A stretch of 6,442 nt of DNA. Origin: Phycisphaerae bacterium (GTDB lineage: Bacteria; Planctomycetota; Phycisphaerae; UBA1845; PWPN01). The DNA lies in NCBI GenBank assembly GCA_026647385.1, contig JAPKGY010000183.1, positions 1 through 6,442 of the forward strand, written 5' to 3'. This document shows positions 1-6,438 of this stretch, in pieces. A program made the translations under genes and the position numbers. A model generated the notes under the pieces. That model made no database searches and was not told where the DNA came from. It saw only the letters and a list, made by a program, of their open reading frames with translations. Each line of letters starts with the position of its first letter. The first letter of the stretch is position 1.

Positions 1-10
1 GTGCGGTTCT

Positions 11-36
11 GCCTGCCTCTATTCCCGGAGGCAAGC
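11..36 (+). promoter_or_regulatory. Possible leader hairpin covering a GGAGG Shine-Dalgarno-like site
   Basis: TGCCTC (14-19) pairs perfectly with GAGGCA (28-33) around an 8-base loop. One C-A mismatch further out, G11-C36 and C12-G35 add two more pairs. The right arm contains most of GGAGG (27-31), which sits six bases before an ATG at 38. If transcribed, the hairpin would hide that ribosome-binding site. The 5-codon frame from ATG 38 ends at TAA 53-55, five bases before the uvrA ATG at 60. The site is close to the window edge, and a stem this short can arise by chance, so any regulatory role is inference. Confidence 0.22.
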
Positions 37-37
37 C

Positions 38-55
38 ATGCCTTTATCCCGGTAA
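38..55 (+). other. Possible 5-codon leader minicistron (MPLSR) before uvrA
   Basis: ATG at 38 has a well-placed GGAGG (27-31) upstream. It opens a frame of five codons (M-P-L-S-R) ending in TAA at 53-55. The uvrA ATG at 60 has no Shine-Dalgarno motif of its own in the bases just before it, so translation could in principle reach uvrA by termination and reinitiation. The alternative is that GGAGG-ATG is coincidental, or that a base error separates it from the uvrA frame. Confidence 0.15.
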
Positions 56-59
56 TTTC

Positions 60-3000
60 ATGGATGGCTATTGTGACGAATCGTATACGGGGCAGGCCTT
101 GCGGCACGTCCTGGTCGCACGCCGGGAAACGAGTCCCATCGCACGCGACGGGGCTGGCCGGCGGAGGGGGGCGTCGCGGGTTGCCGGCGGCAACGGCGGC
201 GAGTCGACCGAGGTCCTGGTCGTCGGGGCGCGCCAGCACAACCTGAAGGACGTGACGGTTCGATTCCCGCGCGGGCGGACGACGGTCTGCAGTGGAGTAT
301 CGGGCAGCGGCAAGAGCAGCTTCGCCCTGGACACGGTTTACGCCGAAGGCCAGCGGCGGTACGTCGAATCGCTCAGCGCGTACGCCAGGCAGTTCCTGGG
401 CCAGGTCGCCAAACCGAAGGTCGAACGGGTCGAGGGCTTGTCGCCGGCCATCAGTATCGAGCAGAAAACAACCAGCCATTCGCCGCGGTCGACGGTCGGC
501 ACGGTCACGGAGATTTACGACTACCTGCGCGTGCTCTGGTCGCGGATCGGAACGCCTTACTGCCCGAAATGCGACGTGCCGATCGGGACGCAGACGAGCG
601 ACGAGATTGTCGACCGAGTCCTGAAGCTGCCCGAGGGCTCGCGCGTGCTGCTGCTGGCGCCGATGGATCGCGGCGGGAACGAGGAGTACGAGGACTTCTT
701 CGCCCGACTGAGGGCGAACGGCTTCGCCCGCGTGCGGGTGGACGGTGAGGTACACGAGCTGGCGAGCGTTCCGACGTTGGATCGGCGCCGTCGGCATGCC
801 GTGGAGCTGGTGGTCGATCGTGTGGTGATCCGTGCGAATCAGCGGGGGCGGATCGCGGACAGCGTCGAGCTGGCTCTTTCGGTCGGAAACGGCTGGATGA
901 CGGCCAGTCTCGCCGACGACGGCCAGGAAGTGCGATTCTCGCAGCGGCGGTCGTGTACGCAGTGTGGGACGAGTTACGACGAGTTGACCCCGCATCATTT
1001 CTCGTTCAACACGCGGATCGGCTGGTGCCCGACGTGCGAGGGGCTCGGGACGCAGCAGGGGGCGAGCGTCAACGTCATCGTGCCCCGGCCTCGCGCGTCG
1101 ATTCGCGGAGGAGCCCTTGCCGGCTGGGAGCAATGGGATCGCCGGCCGGTGATGCTGGACCTGTTGCAGCGGGTGGTGGATCACCTGGGCGTGAGTCTGG
1201 ATCAGCCGTGGTGCGAATGGCCTGAGAAGGCGCAATTCGCGATTCTCTACGGGACGGCGGGGCATTGGCACGACGCCGGTAACGGCGTTCGCTTCCAGTG
1301 GAAGGGCTTCTATCCGGCCATCGACGAGGCGACGCGATCGAACTGGCAGTACCGGCAAAGACTGAGCAGCCTCACCACCGAGGTCGCCTGTCAAACGTGC
1401 GGCGGAAGCCGGTTGCGGGCGGATGCCGCCGCGGTCCGGGTCGGCGGCAAGACCCTCGTCGAGGTGGGTCGCATGCCGATGCGCGAGGCACTGTCGTTCA
1501 TTCGCGGATTGAAGCTCGACGAGCGGCAGAAGCGGGTCGCGGGCGAGGTGCTGCTCGAAGTGCGCAATCGACTCGGCTTCCTGGTCGACGTGGGGCTGGA
1601 CTACGTGACCCTCAATCGGTCGGCTCCGACGCTTTCAGGCGGAGAGGCGCAGCGGATTCGCCTGGCATCGCAACTGGGCAGCGGACTGACCGGCGTGCTC
1701 TACGTGTTGGACGAGCCAACGATCGGCCTGCATCCGCGGGATACGCGCCGGCTGCTCGCGGCGCTCGGGCGGCTGCGCGATCTGGGCAATACGCTGCTGA
1801 TGGTCGAGCACGATCGCGAGGTGATCGCGTCGGCCGACCACGTCCTCGACTTTGGCCCGGGGGCGGGGGCGCAAGGCGGGCGGATCGTGGCGACCGGCAC
1901 GCCCGGGCAGGTCAAAAAGAACGGGCAGTCGCTGACCGGGCGATACCTGGCGGGCAAGGATGTGATTCCGGTCCCGACCCAGCGGCGCCCCGGCAACGGG
2001 CTGTTCCTCGAGATTCTCGGCGCGCGGGCGAACAACCTGCGGAACCTGGACGTCTCGATCCCGCTGGGTTGTTTCGTCGTGGTGACCGGCGTATCCGGCA
2101 GCGGCAAGAGTTCGTTGGTCAACGACGTGATGTACAACGCCCTGGCCAGGCGGATCCACCGGGCCAACGTCGAACCGGGCGGCCACGACGGGTTGAAGGG
2201 CGTCGAACACATCGACAAGGTCATCAACGTCGATCAGTCGCCGATCGGCAACTCGCCTTCGAGCAACCCGGCTACGTATACCGGCGTGTTCGATCTGATC
2301 CGCGAATTGTTCGCCCGGCTGCCGGAGGCGAAGGTCCGGGGATACGGCGTCAACCGGTTCAGCTTCAACAGGCCCGGCGGCCGATGCGAGGCGTGCGAGG
2401 GCAACGGGCAGCGGCGGATCGAGATGCACTTCCTGCCGGACGTGTGGATCACGTGCGAGACGTGCGGCGGCACGCGATACAAGCCTGAAACGCTCGACGT
2501 GCGGTTCAAGGGACGGAGCATCGCGGACGTCCTGTCGATGCGGATCGCCGATGCGCTCGATTTGTTCGCGAACGTGCCGAAAGTCAACCGCATTCTGCGA
2601 ACGCTCGCGGACGTGGGCCTGGGATACCTCGAACTCGGGCAGCCGGCGCCGACGTTGTCGGGCGGCGAGGCCCAACGGGTCAAGCTGGCGGCTGAACTGG
2701 GTCGCCCGAGCACGGGCAAGACGTTATACATTCTCGATGAGCCGACGACCGGATTGCACTTCGACGATTTGCGAAAGCTGCTGAACGTCCTGCATCGCTT
2801 CTGCGATATGGGCAATACGGTGGTGTGCATCGAGCACAACCTCGATGTGATCAAGACGGCGGACCGGGTCATCGATCTCGGGCCCGACGGCGGCGCCGAC
2901 GGCGGCGAGATCGTGGCGGAGGGTACTCCGGAAAAGGTGGCGGCCCATAAGGCGTCGCACACCGGGCGAATCCTCGCGGAGGTGCTGGGGCGCGAACCGC

Positions 3001-4025
3001 GGGCGAAGCGCGACGTCTACGTGCCGGGCCGGGATGACGTGACCGTCGACGCAGCCATCGAAGCCCACGAGGTCGGCGAGGCGAAAATGCCGTGGGAGAC
3101 CGACGGGCGGCGATGGCACACGCGGGATCGCGTCGGGCATCGCGGCGAGAAGGTGCGGTGGGAGGGCGACGCGCTCGAATGGGTCGTGGATCAGATCGAG
3201 GGCGTGGGCGGAAAACGCCTGGCGCCGACGGACTGGAATAACCGCGCCCGGGTCGAGATCAAGTTTCCGGGCAGCGCAAGCCCGTGGTTCTTCCACGCGC
3301 GGACGGCCCATCCGTGGCTGCTGGACCTGAACTTCCGCGTGCCGACCCGGGCGTTCAGCGCAGCCGAGGTGCGGGCCCTGATTCCGTTGAAGATCCTCGA
3401 CGATTGCGACGATCTGCCGATCTACGGCCGACAGCCGCGGGTGACCGTGCGCCACAGCGGGTCGTTCACCGACGACGTGCGCATCCTGATCCATCGCAAG
3501 AAGGAGATCGCGACCGCCCGCGGCAGCGAATTCATCAAGCGGGCGTTCAAAGCCTACGAACGGCTCATCCGCAAGATGGCCGAGAACGTCGCCCTCACTC
3601 AGCCCTGGAAGGTGAACGGAAGACAGTGGCATCTGGCTCAGTCGATGATCGCCAAGACTCAGCCTCGGTTGTGGGCGGGCTCGCTGATCGTCGAACTGCT
3701 CGGGCGGATCAAGAAGCTCGCGCCGCAGGTCAGGGAGGATTGGAGCCGCAAGGTGATGGTCGTCCTGGAGCATCCGGGGATCGAGGGCGTCTGGGCACGG
3801 TTGGTGACGAACCACGCGGACGCGATGCGGGTCGAGTTCCGCTGCGGGCGCGGGCAGTTCACACCGGCCCTGGTGGATCGACTCGGCCGGGACGTCCAGG
3901 TCCGGCAATTGCGGGGCGACGAGGACCAGGTGCAGTTCTGGCTTCAGAAGCTGGAGCAATGCGACGCGGCCCAACTGGAGCGACTCGTCCGCGGCTCGAT
4001 CGAACATCTGGCGGAGCGTACCTGA
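60..4025 (+). CDS. uvrA: Excinuclease ABC subunit UvrA with a long C-terminal extension
   Basis: UvrA is the dimeric ATPase that finds bulky DNA lesions and loads UvrB in cytoplasmic nucleotide excision repair. Visible in order: Walker A (GVSGSGKSS, residues 79-87); a likely UvrB-binding region (about 175-290); a zinc-finger pattern Cys299/302...Cys323/326; CQTCGGSRL (444-452); ABC signature LSGGEAQR (525-532); Walker B with DEPTIGLH (551-558); and VEHD (582-585). The second half has Walker A (677-685), the DNA-binding zinc finger Cys776/779...Cys799/802, a second LSGGEAQR (866-873), DEPTTGLH (893-900) and IEHN (924-927). The conserved core runs from about residue 50 to 978, close to the usual ~940. 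Residues 979-1321 are extra and contain a duplicated module. The first ~50 residues are Arg/Gly-rich and unlike the usual short N-terminus. ATG 60 is used because no in-frame ATG or GTG follows until GTG at residue 65, inside the conserved core. The frame is open to the window start, so the true start could lie upstream. Confidence 0.96.
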   Translation: MDGYCDESYTGQALRHVLVARRETSPIARDGAGRRRGASRVAGGNGGESTEVLVVGARQHNLKDVTVRFPRGRTTVCSGVSGSGKSSFALDTVYAEGQRRYVESLSAYARQFLGQVAKPKVERVEGLSPAISIEQKTTSHSPRSTVGTVTEIYDYLRVLWSRIGTPYCPKCDVPIGTQTSDEIVDRVLKLPEGSRVLLLAPMDRGGNEEYEDFFARLRANGFARVRVDGEVHELASVPTLDRRRRHAVELVVDRVVIRANQRGRIADSVELALSVGNGWMTASLADDGQEVRFSQRRSCTQCGTSYDELTPHHFSFNTRIGWCPTCEGLGTQQGASVNVIVPRPRASIRGGALAGWEQWDRRPVMLDLLQRVVDHLGVSLDQPWCEWPEKAQFAILYGTAGHWHDAGNGVRFQWKGFYPAIDEATRSNWQYRQRLSSLTTEVACQTCGGSRLRADAAAVRVGGKTLVEVGRMPMREALSFIRGLKLDERQKRVAGEVLLEVRNRLGFLVDVGLDYVTLNRSAPTLSGGEAQRIRLASQLGSGLTGVLYVLDEPTIGLHPRDTRRLLAALGRLRDLGNTLLMVEHDREVIASADHVLDFGPGAGAQGGRIVATGTPGQVKKNGQSLTGRYLAGKDVIPVPTQRRPGNGLFLEILGARANNLRNLDVSIPLGCFVVVTGVSGSGKSSLVNDVMYNALARRIHRANVEPGGHDGLKGVEHIDKVINVDQSPIGNSPSSNPATYTGVFDLIRELFARLPEAKVRGYGVNRFSFNRPGGRCEACEGNGQRRIEMHFLPDVWITCETCGGTRYKPETLDVRFKGRSIADVLSMRIADALDLFANVPKVNRILRTLADVGLGYLELGQPAPTLSGGEAQRVKLAAELGRPSTGKTLYILDEPTTGLHFDDLRKLLNVLHRFCDMGNTVVCIEHNLDVIKTADRVIDLGPDGGADGGEIVAEGTPEKVAAHKASHTGRILAEVLGREPRAKRDVYVPGRDDVTVDAAIEAHEVGEAKMPWETDGRRWHTRDRVGHRGEKVRWEGDALEWVVDQIEGVGGKRLAPTDWNNRARVEIKFPGSASPWFFHARTAHPWLLDLNFRVPTRAFSAAEVRALIPLKILDDCDDLPIYGRQPRVTVRHSGSFTDDVRILIHRKKEIATARGSEFIKRAFKAYERLIRKMAENVALTQPWKVNGRQWHLAQSMIAKTQPRLWAGSLIVELLGRIKKLAPQVREDWSRKVMVVLEHPGIEGVWARLVTNHADAMRVEFRCGRGQFTPALVDRLGRDVQVRQLRGDEDQVQFWLQKLEQCDAAQLERLVRGSIEHLAERT
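2994..4022 (+). other. UvrA C-terminal extension with two diverged copies of a Trp-rich module
   Basis: The extension covers residues 979-1321, after the canonical UvrA end (TGRILAEVLG). Copy 1 (residues 1010-1149, bases 3087-3506) starts MPWETDGRRWH. Copy 2 (residues 1180-1310, bases 3597-3989) starts TQPWKVNGRQWH. They align by eye over about 130 residues. Matching positions include P-W-x-x-[DN]-G-R-x-W-H; a [RK]-[VL]-W segment followed by a helix ending in D-Q-I or G-R-I; LAPTDWNNRARVEIKFPG against LAPQVREDWSRKVMVVLEHPG; and a later W followed by a strand-like stretch, then F-[ST]-[AP]-A. A helical linker (about 1151-1178) joins them. I do not recognise the fold. A UvrA partner-binding or DNA-contact role is only a guess. 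The reading frame and base composition continue smoothly from the core, which argues against a misassembled fusion. Confidence 0.75.
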
Positions 4026-4038
4026 ATGACTCACACGG

Positions 4039-4049
4039 ACCGAATCGGT
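4039..4049. repeat. Short perfect inverted repeat ACCGA-A-TCGGT
   Basis: A 5-1-5 perfect inverted repeat lies 13 bases after the uvrA stop, in the gap before the CBM9-like gene. It could be half of an operator or a chance palindrome. No second copy was noticed elsewhere in the window. Confidence 0.2.
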
Positions 4050-4054
4050 GACCC

Positions 4055-4079
4055 AAGAGCCGCGGGCTTCAGCGCTCTT
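4055..4079 (+). terminator. Weak candidate terminator after uvrA
   Basis: AAGAGC (4055-4060) and GCTCTT (4074-4079) form a perfect 6-base inverted repeat with a 13-base loop. Only one further T follows before CG, so there is no proper U-tract. It is placed 30 bases after the uvrA stop, where a terminator would be expected. The stem is short and the call is weak. If it does not terminate, uvrA and the CBM9-like gene could share a transcript. Confidence 0.22.
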
Positions 4080-4123
4080 TCGAGGTTTATGGTTGTGACG
4101 GATACGATCGGGGGGTGTGAGTG

Positions 4124-4132
4124 GGAAGGTGA
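4124..4132 (+). promoter_or_regulatory. Ribosome-binding site GGAAGGTGA that sets the start of the CBM9-like gene
   Basis: GGAAGGTGA closely resembles the Shine-Dalgarno consensus AAGGAGGTGA and lies directly before ATT-ATG, with the ATG at 4135. It falls inside the reading frame if translation began at the upstream GTG 4117, which has only a G-run next to it. This favours ATG 4135 as the start. Confidence 0.6.
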
Positions 4133-4134
4133 TT

Positions 4135-4791
4135 ATGCCTGAGCTGGTGCCCAATCGTTTGTTGCTGCGGTTCGAGATCCCCGTGCGCTATCGGCGGACG
4201 CCGAAACTCGACGGGTCCCTCTCGGATTGGAGCGATGAATACCTGCTGCCGGATCTCGGCCGCCTCGAGGGACGAGAGGCGTTCGGCAAGGTCTGGCTGG
4301 CGTGGAACGAGTCGGGGTTGTTCGTGGCCTGTCGGGTCGAAGGACGCAAGAGCCCGTTTCAGTGCGATCCCAACCATTTTTGGAAGGGGGACAATTTTCG
4401 ACTGATGACCGACATGCGCGATACGCGGGACATCAAGCGGGCGTCGCGCCATTGCCAGCAGTTCTGGTTCCTGCCCGCCGGCGGCGGACGCGACGGCCGG
4501 CAGCCCCTGGCGGGCGCCGCCCCGGTGATTCGGGCGACGGAGGACGCGCCCCTGCCCGATCGGGGGGAAATCCTCGTGGCCGGCATGCGCCGCGGCGGCC
4601 TGTACGCGATCGAGGGGCATATTCCCGCGCACGCGCTGGCCGGTTTCGATCCGAGCGAGCATCACCGGATCGGATTGACCTATATGCTCGAAGACCAAGA
4701 TCTCGGCCAACAGTACCTCACTGTGGGCGACGAATTCAAGTGGTACGTCGATCCGAGTACCTGGGCGACCGGCGTCCTGGTTCGTGATTGA
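4135..4791 (+). CDS. Cytosolic CBM9-like (carbohydrate-binding family 9-type) domain protein, function unknown
   Basis: The 218-residue product looks like a single CBM9-type beta-sandwich. It has the family-like opening KLDGSLSDW (residues 24-32), then KVWLAWNESGLFVACRV (52-68), and then a GDNFRLMTDMRDTR segment (85-98). In CBM9 proteins the equivalent of that segment is usually the D-x-[VL]-E-[IL] strand. Later conserved-looking blocks are QQFWFLPAGGGRDGR (108-122), a FDPSEHHRIG segment (161-170) and VDPSTWATGVLVR (205-217). No signal peptide, membrane segment or enzyme domain is visible, which is unusual because CBM9 domains normally belong to secreted glycan-active enzymes. I associate this compact, signal-less version with Planctomycetota proteins, from memory only. 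ATG 4135 is preferred over GTG 4117 because of the strong GGAAGGTGA site; the longer form would be 224 residues. No ligand or role can be assigned. Confidence 0.85.
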   Translation: MPELVPNRLLLRFEIPVRYRRTPKLDGSLSDWSDEYLLPDLGRLEGREAFGKVWLAWNESGLFVACRVEGRKSPFQCDPNHFWKGDNFRLMTDMRDTRDIKRASRHCQQFWFLPAGGGRDGRQPLAGAAPVIRATEDAPLPDRGEILVAGMRRGGLYAIEGHIPAHALAGFDPSEHHRIGLTYMLEDQDLGQQYLTVGDEFKWYVDPSTWATGVLVRD

Positions 4792-4817
4792 CGCGGAGGA
4801 GGGCAACGTCCGCCGTC
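4790..4817. terminator. Imperfect hairpin between the convergent genes
   Basis: GACGCGGA (4790-4797) pairs with TCCGCCGTC (4809-4817), with one bulged C and an 11-base loop. It overlaps the last two bases of the plus-strand stop codon (TGA 4789-4791) and the minus-strand stop (4816-4818). The position fits a shared bidirectional terminator in this 24-base gap. There is no T-run on either side, so it is a weak call. Confidence 0.22.
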
Positions 4818-5637
4818 ATTCCGTGTTCAACCGGAGTGCGCGGCGCCACGCGCGGTCCTGCTTGTCCCACCAGGTCGGTCCGGCCGCCCGTTCAACCTTT
4901 GGCGTCTCCCCCGCGCGGGCGAAGGGGTCTTGCGTGGAAGCGACCCAGGCCTCCCAGGCAGTGGCGTCGTAGTCATGGGTGACGCCGGTCAGAGCGATCA
5001 GGGAGTTCTCGGCCCGCTCGGCGATGCCGAAGTCCTTGTTGCGGAGCGAACGGATCAGCGGCGCGAGCACTTCGCGGTCCTTGAACTCGCCGAGGGCCTC
5101 CGCCGAGGTGATCCGCACGTTTCGCGACGGGTCGGTTTCGAGCAGCTTGATCAGAATATCGCGGGCGAGCGGCTGTTGTTCGCCGCTCAGCGCGCCCTTG
5201 CGGGTCAATGCGAGCAAGGTCCGAACGGTCTCCCAGCGCACGTCCTCGTCGGCGGGAAGAGCGTCCTGCGAGCCCGACCTCGCCTGCAGAACGGCCAGCA
5301 GCGGCTTGATCGGGCGGTCGTCCTTGTAGAGCGAAAACGCGCGGACCGCGATGCACCGGATCTGACTGACCGGGTCGGTCCGAGCAACCGTGTCAAGGAC
5401 GGCGAAGGCGTTCTCGCTATCGTAGTAGGTGCTCTCGGCGATCCGGGCGACCGCGTCGCGCCGCGCGTCGGCATGCTCGGCTTCGAGCGCGGTTCGGTAA
5501 TTCTCCTGGGGCGAGCGATAGATCCACGGACGTTTGTCCTGCTCGGCGCAGCCGGCCAGCGGAACGCCCGCGGCGGCGAGGACGAACAAAGGGGCGAGGA
5601 ACCGGGCGAGCACCGCGGGAATGTCCGGATCACGCAC
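4816..5637 (-). CDS. HEAT-repeat lipoprotein, function unknown
   Basis: From GTG 5637 the product is 273 residues. A hydrophobic stretch (about 13-29) ends in the lipobox L-A-G-C, with the acylated Cys at 30, so it should be an exported, lipid-anchored envelope protein. The mature part is alpha-helical with HEAT-like units near residues 56-71 (DARRDAVARIAEST), 91-120, 122-135 (DVRWETVRTLLALT), 152-176 (RNVRITSAEALGEF, then EVLAPLIRSL) and 182-198. A DYDATAWEAW motif (202-211) and a Trp-rich tail (TWWDKQDRAWRRAL) follow. Such repeats usually form a protein-binding solenoid. The start overlaps the murI stop by 8 bases, suggesting translational coupling. GTG 5613 gives a cleaner signal peptide, with Cys at 22. 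ATG 5694 has a GGAG upstream but adds an Arg-rich tail and a 65-base overlap with murI. The partner and role are unknown. Confidence 0.85.
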   Translation of the reverse strand: MRDPDIPAVLARFLAPLFVLAAAGVPLAGCAEQDKRPWIYRSPQENYRTALEAEHADARRDAVARIAESTYYDSENAFAVLDTVARTDPVSQIRCIAVRAFSLYKDDRPIKPLLAVLQARSGSQDALPADEDVRWETVRTLLALTRKGALSGEQQPLARDILIKLLETDPSRNVRITSAEALGEFKDREVLAPLIRSLRNKDFGIAERAENSLIALTGVTHDYDATAWEAWVASTQDPFARAGETPKVERAAGPTWWDKQDRAWRRALRLNTE

Positions 5638-6397
5638 GGCTAGGTTCGAGCGAGTCCGACGGGACGGTATCCGCTGCCGCCATGGCATCTTCATGGAAAA
5701 ACTGCTCCGACGAGATCCAGGTCACCTCACGGATCGGCTGGCCGAGGAATCGGCCGCCCACCTCGCGAAACCGTTGCGGGTTGTCGCTGACGTAGCAGCG
5801 GAGTCTACCCGGCTCGCGAGAGGGGGACAAGCCGTCCATGGCGGTGAGCATCTGCCGGGCGGCGCGGGCGGTGGCGTCGGCGGAGTCGACGACGCGGGCG
5901 GCCGGCATGAGCCGGGCGACGGCCTCAGCCACCAGCGGGTAGTGCGTGCAGCCCAGCAGGACCACGGCGGGATCGAGCTGCCGGATGCCGTCGAGATACT
6001 CGCTCAGCAGCATCAGCAGGATGGGATCGTCGTTGCCCCGGCCTTCCTCGATCAGGGAGACCAGGCTGGGGCAGCGCTGTTGGGTGATCGGCGTATGCGG
6101 AGCCAGGGCGCGAATCGCCCGCGGATAGGCCTCGGAGGAAACCGTCGCCTCGGTGGCCAGGATGGCGATGCCGGCGCCACGACTGGCGCGAACCGCTTCG
6201 GCCGCCCCCGGCTCGATGACGCCCAGGATGGGCAGGTCGAACCGCTCCTTGAGTGTTCCGAGGGCGAGCGCGCTGGCCGTGTTGCAGGCGACGATGACCA
6301 GCTTGGGGTCAAACCGCAGGAGGAAGCGACAATCCTGCTCGGCGAACTGGGCGACGGTGACCGGATTCGCTTGGCGGCACGAAGGCGAAAGGCAAGC
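5630..6397 (-). CDS. murI: Glutamate racemase MurI, N-terminus missing and frame disrupted
   Basis: MurI interconverts L- and D-glutamate in the cytoplasm to supply peptidoglycan synthesis, using two cysteines. The open frame here gives 255 residues with LVIVACNTASA (catalytic Cys at residue 38, bases 6284-6286), GVIEPGA, RCPSLVSLIEEG and LLGCTHYPLV (second catalytic Cys at residue 150, bases 5948-5950, followed by T-H). The homology clearly begins upstream: PVTVAQFAEQDCRFLL matches the segment after the family's GDTA-x-x-P-Y-G motif. However, the frame meets TGA at 6398-6400, and there is no ATG, GTG or TTG before ATG 6013, which lies inside the enzyme. The N-terminal D-S-G-x-G-G substrate-binding segment is not in the window. 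A frameshift, real or from assembly at a contig end, is the likely cause. The gene runs directly into the HEAT lipoprotein gene with an 8-base overlap. Confidence 0.85.
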   Translation of the reverse strand, partial: ACLSPSCRQANPVTVAQFAEQDCRFLLRFDPKLVIVACNTASALALGTLKERFDLPILGVIEPGAAEAVRASRGAGIAILATEATVSSEAYPRAIRALAPHTPITQQRCPSLVSLIEEGRGNDDPILLMLLSEYLDGIRQLDPAVVLLGCTHYPLVAEAVARLMPAARVVDSADATARAARQMLTAMDGLSPSREPGRLRCYVSDNPQRFREVGGRFLGQPIREVTWISSEQFFHEDAMAAADTVPSDSLEPSRA

Positions 6398-6424
6398 TCA
6401 TGATCATCCGGTAGACGTAGCCCT

Positions 6425-6438
6425 GCCCCGCGTGGGGC
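6425..6438. repeat. GC-rich hairpin at the window end
   Basis: GCCCC (6425-6429) and GGGGC (6434-6438) form a perfect stem with a GCGT loop in the last bases of the window. It lies where the murI N-terminal coding region should be. A stable GC hairpin is a common place for sequencing or assembly to fail, which fits the broken murI frame. No biological role is supported. Confidence 0.3.

Noticed and set aside
1..59. SOS (LexA) box or sigma-type promoter for uvrA
   Set aside because: No CTGT-N8-ACAG-type box or convincing -35/-10 pair is visible in the 59 bases available.
561..576. CPKC (UvrA residues 168-171) as an extra zinc site
   Set aside because: It has no nearby partner Cys pair. The same region in other UvrA proteins varies and is not the zinc finger, which is at Cys299-326.
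1298..2488. 396-codon plus-strand frame inside uvrA
   Set aside because: It is an alternate frame of the ABC domain, composed mostly of Arg, Ala, Gly and Asp, and is a shadow of uvrA.
1635..2675. 346-codon open frame on the minus strand inside uvrA
   Set aside because: It lies opposite conserved UvrA ABC motifs. Its product is Arg/Pro/Asp-rich low-complexity sequence typical of antisense frames in GC-rich genes.
4026..4142. Small plus frame starting right after the uvrA stop (39 codons)
   Set aside because: It has no ribosome site, no recognisable sequence, and overlaps the better supported start of the CBM9-like gene.
2724..4154. 476-codon minus-strand open frame opposite the UvrA extension
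   Set aside because: It is tempting because the extension is unfamiliar. However, the plus frame is continuous with UvrA and shows a duplicated, protein-like pattern, while the minus product has no recognisable motif and runs into the next gene's leader.
4930..5643. 237-codon plus-strand frame opposite the HEAT lipoprotein
   Set aside because: The minus strand encodes a lipobox and HEAT repeats. The plus frame has no recognisable feature.
5534..6403. 289-codon plus-strand frame across murI
   Set aside because: It is antisense to murI, which has clear ACNTAS and GCTHYPL motifs. The plus product is Gly/Asp-rich with no domain.
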